Shown here piece by piece: positions 6,666-7,985 of a stretch of DNA of 7,985 nt; the stretch's first letter is position 1; every line of letters starts with the position of its first letter. The notes beneath the pieces are model-generated. The model was not told the origin of the DNA. It saw only the letters and a list, made by a program, of their open reading frames with translations, and ran no database searches. This DNA comes from an uncultured Ruminococcus sp. (GTDB lineage: Bacteria; Bacillota; Clostridia; Oscillospirales; Ruminococcaceae). The position numbers and the translations under genes were made by a program. The stretch is from NCBI GenBank assembly GCA_946183385.1, contig CAMHBN010000077.1, forward strand, positions 1 through 7,985. Direction: 5' to 3'.

Positions 6666-7267
6666 CAGACCACCTGCCCGAACAATACTCTTGCGGCGGT
6701 ATCTCTCACGCCCTCGCGCTCCGCCTCAACGACTGCGCGGAAGCTGCAATTCTCGGAGATAAGCCCATAAGTGAGGATAAAGCCGTTTTCGATGTCGGCG
6801 GGCTGTGAGTCGAGCTTCACGCTTCCGCCGACCTTTTCAGCCGCCGCCGAAAGCTCCTTCATAAAGCTGTCGGGGACGCGTCCGAGATCACGCTTGCTCA
6901 GGGAGAGCACGCCCTCCCCTGCTCTGAGCCTCTTAGCCGCAAGCTTGCCTATTACCGCGAAGTATTCGCTGTCGGGCAGCTTGTCGAGCTTCGCGAGTGC
7001 CTTCTCGATAGTCTCGTCGATGAGCCCTATCTTTCTCGCGAGCACGCGCCTTTTCATAGTGGCATCCGCAGACGAGCAGGCGTTGTCGAAGTCGTGCGCA
7101 AGCTGCTCGGACATCTTCTTTATGTGCTCCTCGTAAGCCTTCTCGGCTTTTTCTTTTCCGTCGTAAATTATCGCGGAAGCCTTGTGCTCCGCCGCGGAGA
7201 CGAGGTTATCCTCGGTCTGTTTCTGCTGAGAGTCGATAATATTCAGTATCTCTTCGATCCCTGACAT
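6665..7267 (-). CDS. ntpE: V/A-type ATPase subunit E (peripheral stalk)
   Basis: Peripheral stalk subunit that holds the A/B hexamer against rotation and links it to subunit I. From the chosen ATG it is 200 residues. Residues 1 to about 95 are a charged, Ala/Glu/Lys-rich helix expected to form the stalk coiled coil. The C-terminal globular part ends with the family signature NGFILTYG...ENCSFRAVVE...ARVLF (161-196). A longer frame begins at a GTG at 7276, but the SD site GGAGG (7276-7280) overlaps that codon and sits 8 nt before the ATG at 7267, so the ATG is preferred. It lies 17 nt after ntpK and its TGA shares one base with the ntpC ATG (TGATG). Sequence is poorly conserved, as usual for this subunit; position and C-terminus make the call. 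Confidence 0.9.
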   Translation of the reverse strand: MSGIEEILNIIDSQQKQTEDNLVSAAEHKASAIIYDGKEKAEKAYEEHIKKMSEQLAHDFDNACSSADATMKRRVLARKIGLIDETIEKALAKLDKLPDSEYFAVIGKLAAKRLRAGEGVLSLSKRDLGRVPDSFMKELSAAAEKVGGSVKLDSQPADIENGFILTYGLISENCSFRAVVEAEREGVRDTAARVLFGQVV

Positions 7268-7275
7268 ATCCTGCA

Positions 7276-7280
7276 CCTCC
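7276..7280 (-). promoter_or_regulatory. Ribosome binding site deciding the ATG start of ntpE
   Basis: GGAGG on the minus strand ends at 7276 and is 8 nt from the ATG at 7267. It overlaps the alternative GTG at 7276, which therefore cannot use it, so the shorter 200-residue product is favoured. Confidence 0.75.
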
Positions 7281-7284
7281 GTGA

Positions 7285-7985
<701 letters not shown>

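Noticed and set aside
5580..6770. A 396-codon plus-strand frame opposite ntpC
   Set aside because: Antisense to ntpC, crosses gene borders, with no SD or domain support.
7268..7276. GTG at 7276 as the start of ntpE
   Set aside because: It overlaps its only nearby SD site, while the ATG at 7267 is ideally spaced from the same site.

Overview
The window is one strand-coherent block from what looks like an anaerobic Gram-positive bacterium of the Clostridia, most likely an Oscillospiraceae/Ruminococcus-type genome. This rests on a bacterial A/V-type (Ntp) ATPase with Enterococcus-like subunit order, strong Shine-Dalgarno (SD) sites of the AGGAGG type, and GC-rich coding sequence set against AT-rich promoters. 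The intergenic repeats have a style I associate with such genomes. The taxon is an inference, not something the sequence proves. All genes lie on the minus strand.

Reading in the direction of transcription (right to left), positions 7985-1587 hold eight consecutive subunits of a V/A-type ATPase: I (3' end only), K (c-ring proteolipid), E, C, F/G, A (catalytic), B and D. They are packed with 8-nt overlaps (I/K, C/F), 1-nt TGATG overlaps (E/C, A/B) or gaps of 11-17 nt (K/E, F/A, B/D). This is one operon whose promoter and first genes lie beyond the right edge. A and B form the cytoplasmic hexamer. D and F form the central rotor stalk and C couples that rotor to the K ring. E is the peripheral stalk, and I is the membrane stator carrying the ion half-channels. 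The K subunit keeps the full ligand set that binds Na+ in the Enterococcus hirae ring, so a Na+-coupled machine is likely. A and D appear to start with TTG.

Positions 1586-1329 are intergenic. They carry a 171-bp segment framed by inverted repeats made of 7-bp units, starting immediately after the ntpD stop. Inside it are two hairpins that both begin with TGTAGGGG, and a GC-rich hairpin that probably terminates the ATPase operon. A well-formed minus-strand promoter follows (extended -10 TGCTATAAT, 17-nt spacer).

That promoter serves the last gene (1328-195), a 377-residue cytoplasmic protein resembling the tocopherol cyclase family. Its role in a fermentative bacterium is unknown. Positions 194-1 are non-coding and contain an imperfect 122-bp palindromic element and a perfect hairpin at the window edge.

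Most of the window is an ordinary housekeeping operon. I see no CRISPR array, phage, transposase, defence system or RNA gene. The least explained items are the repeat cassette at 1415-1585 and the cyclase-like gene.
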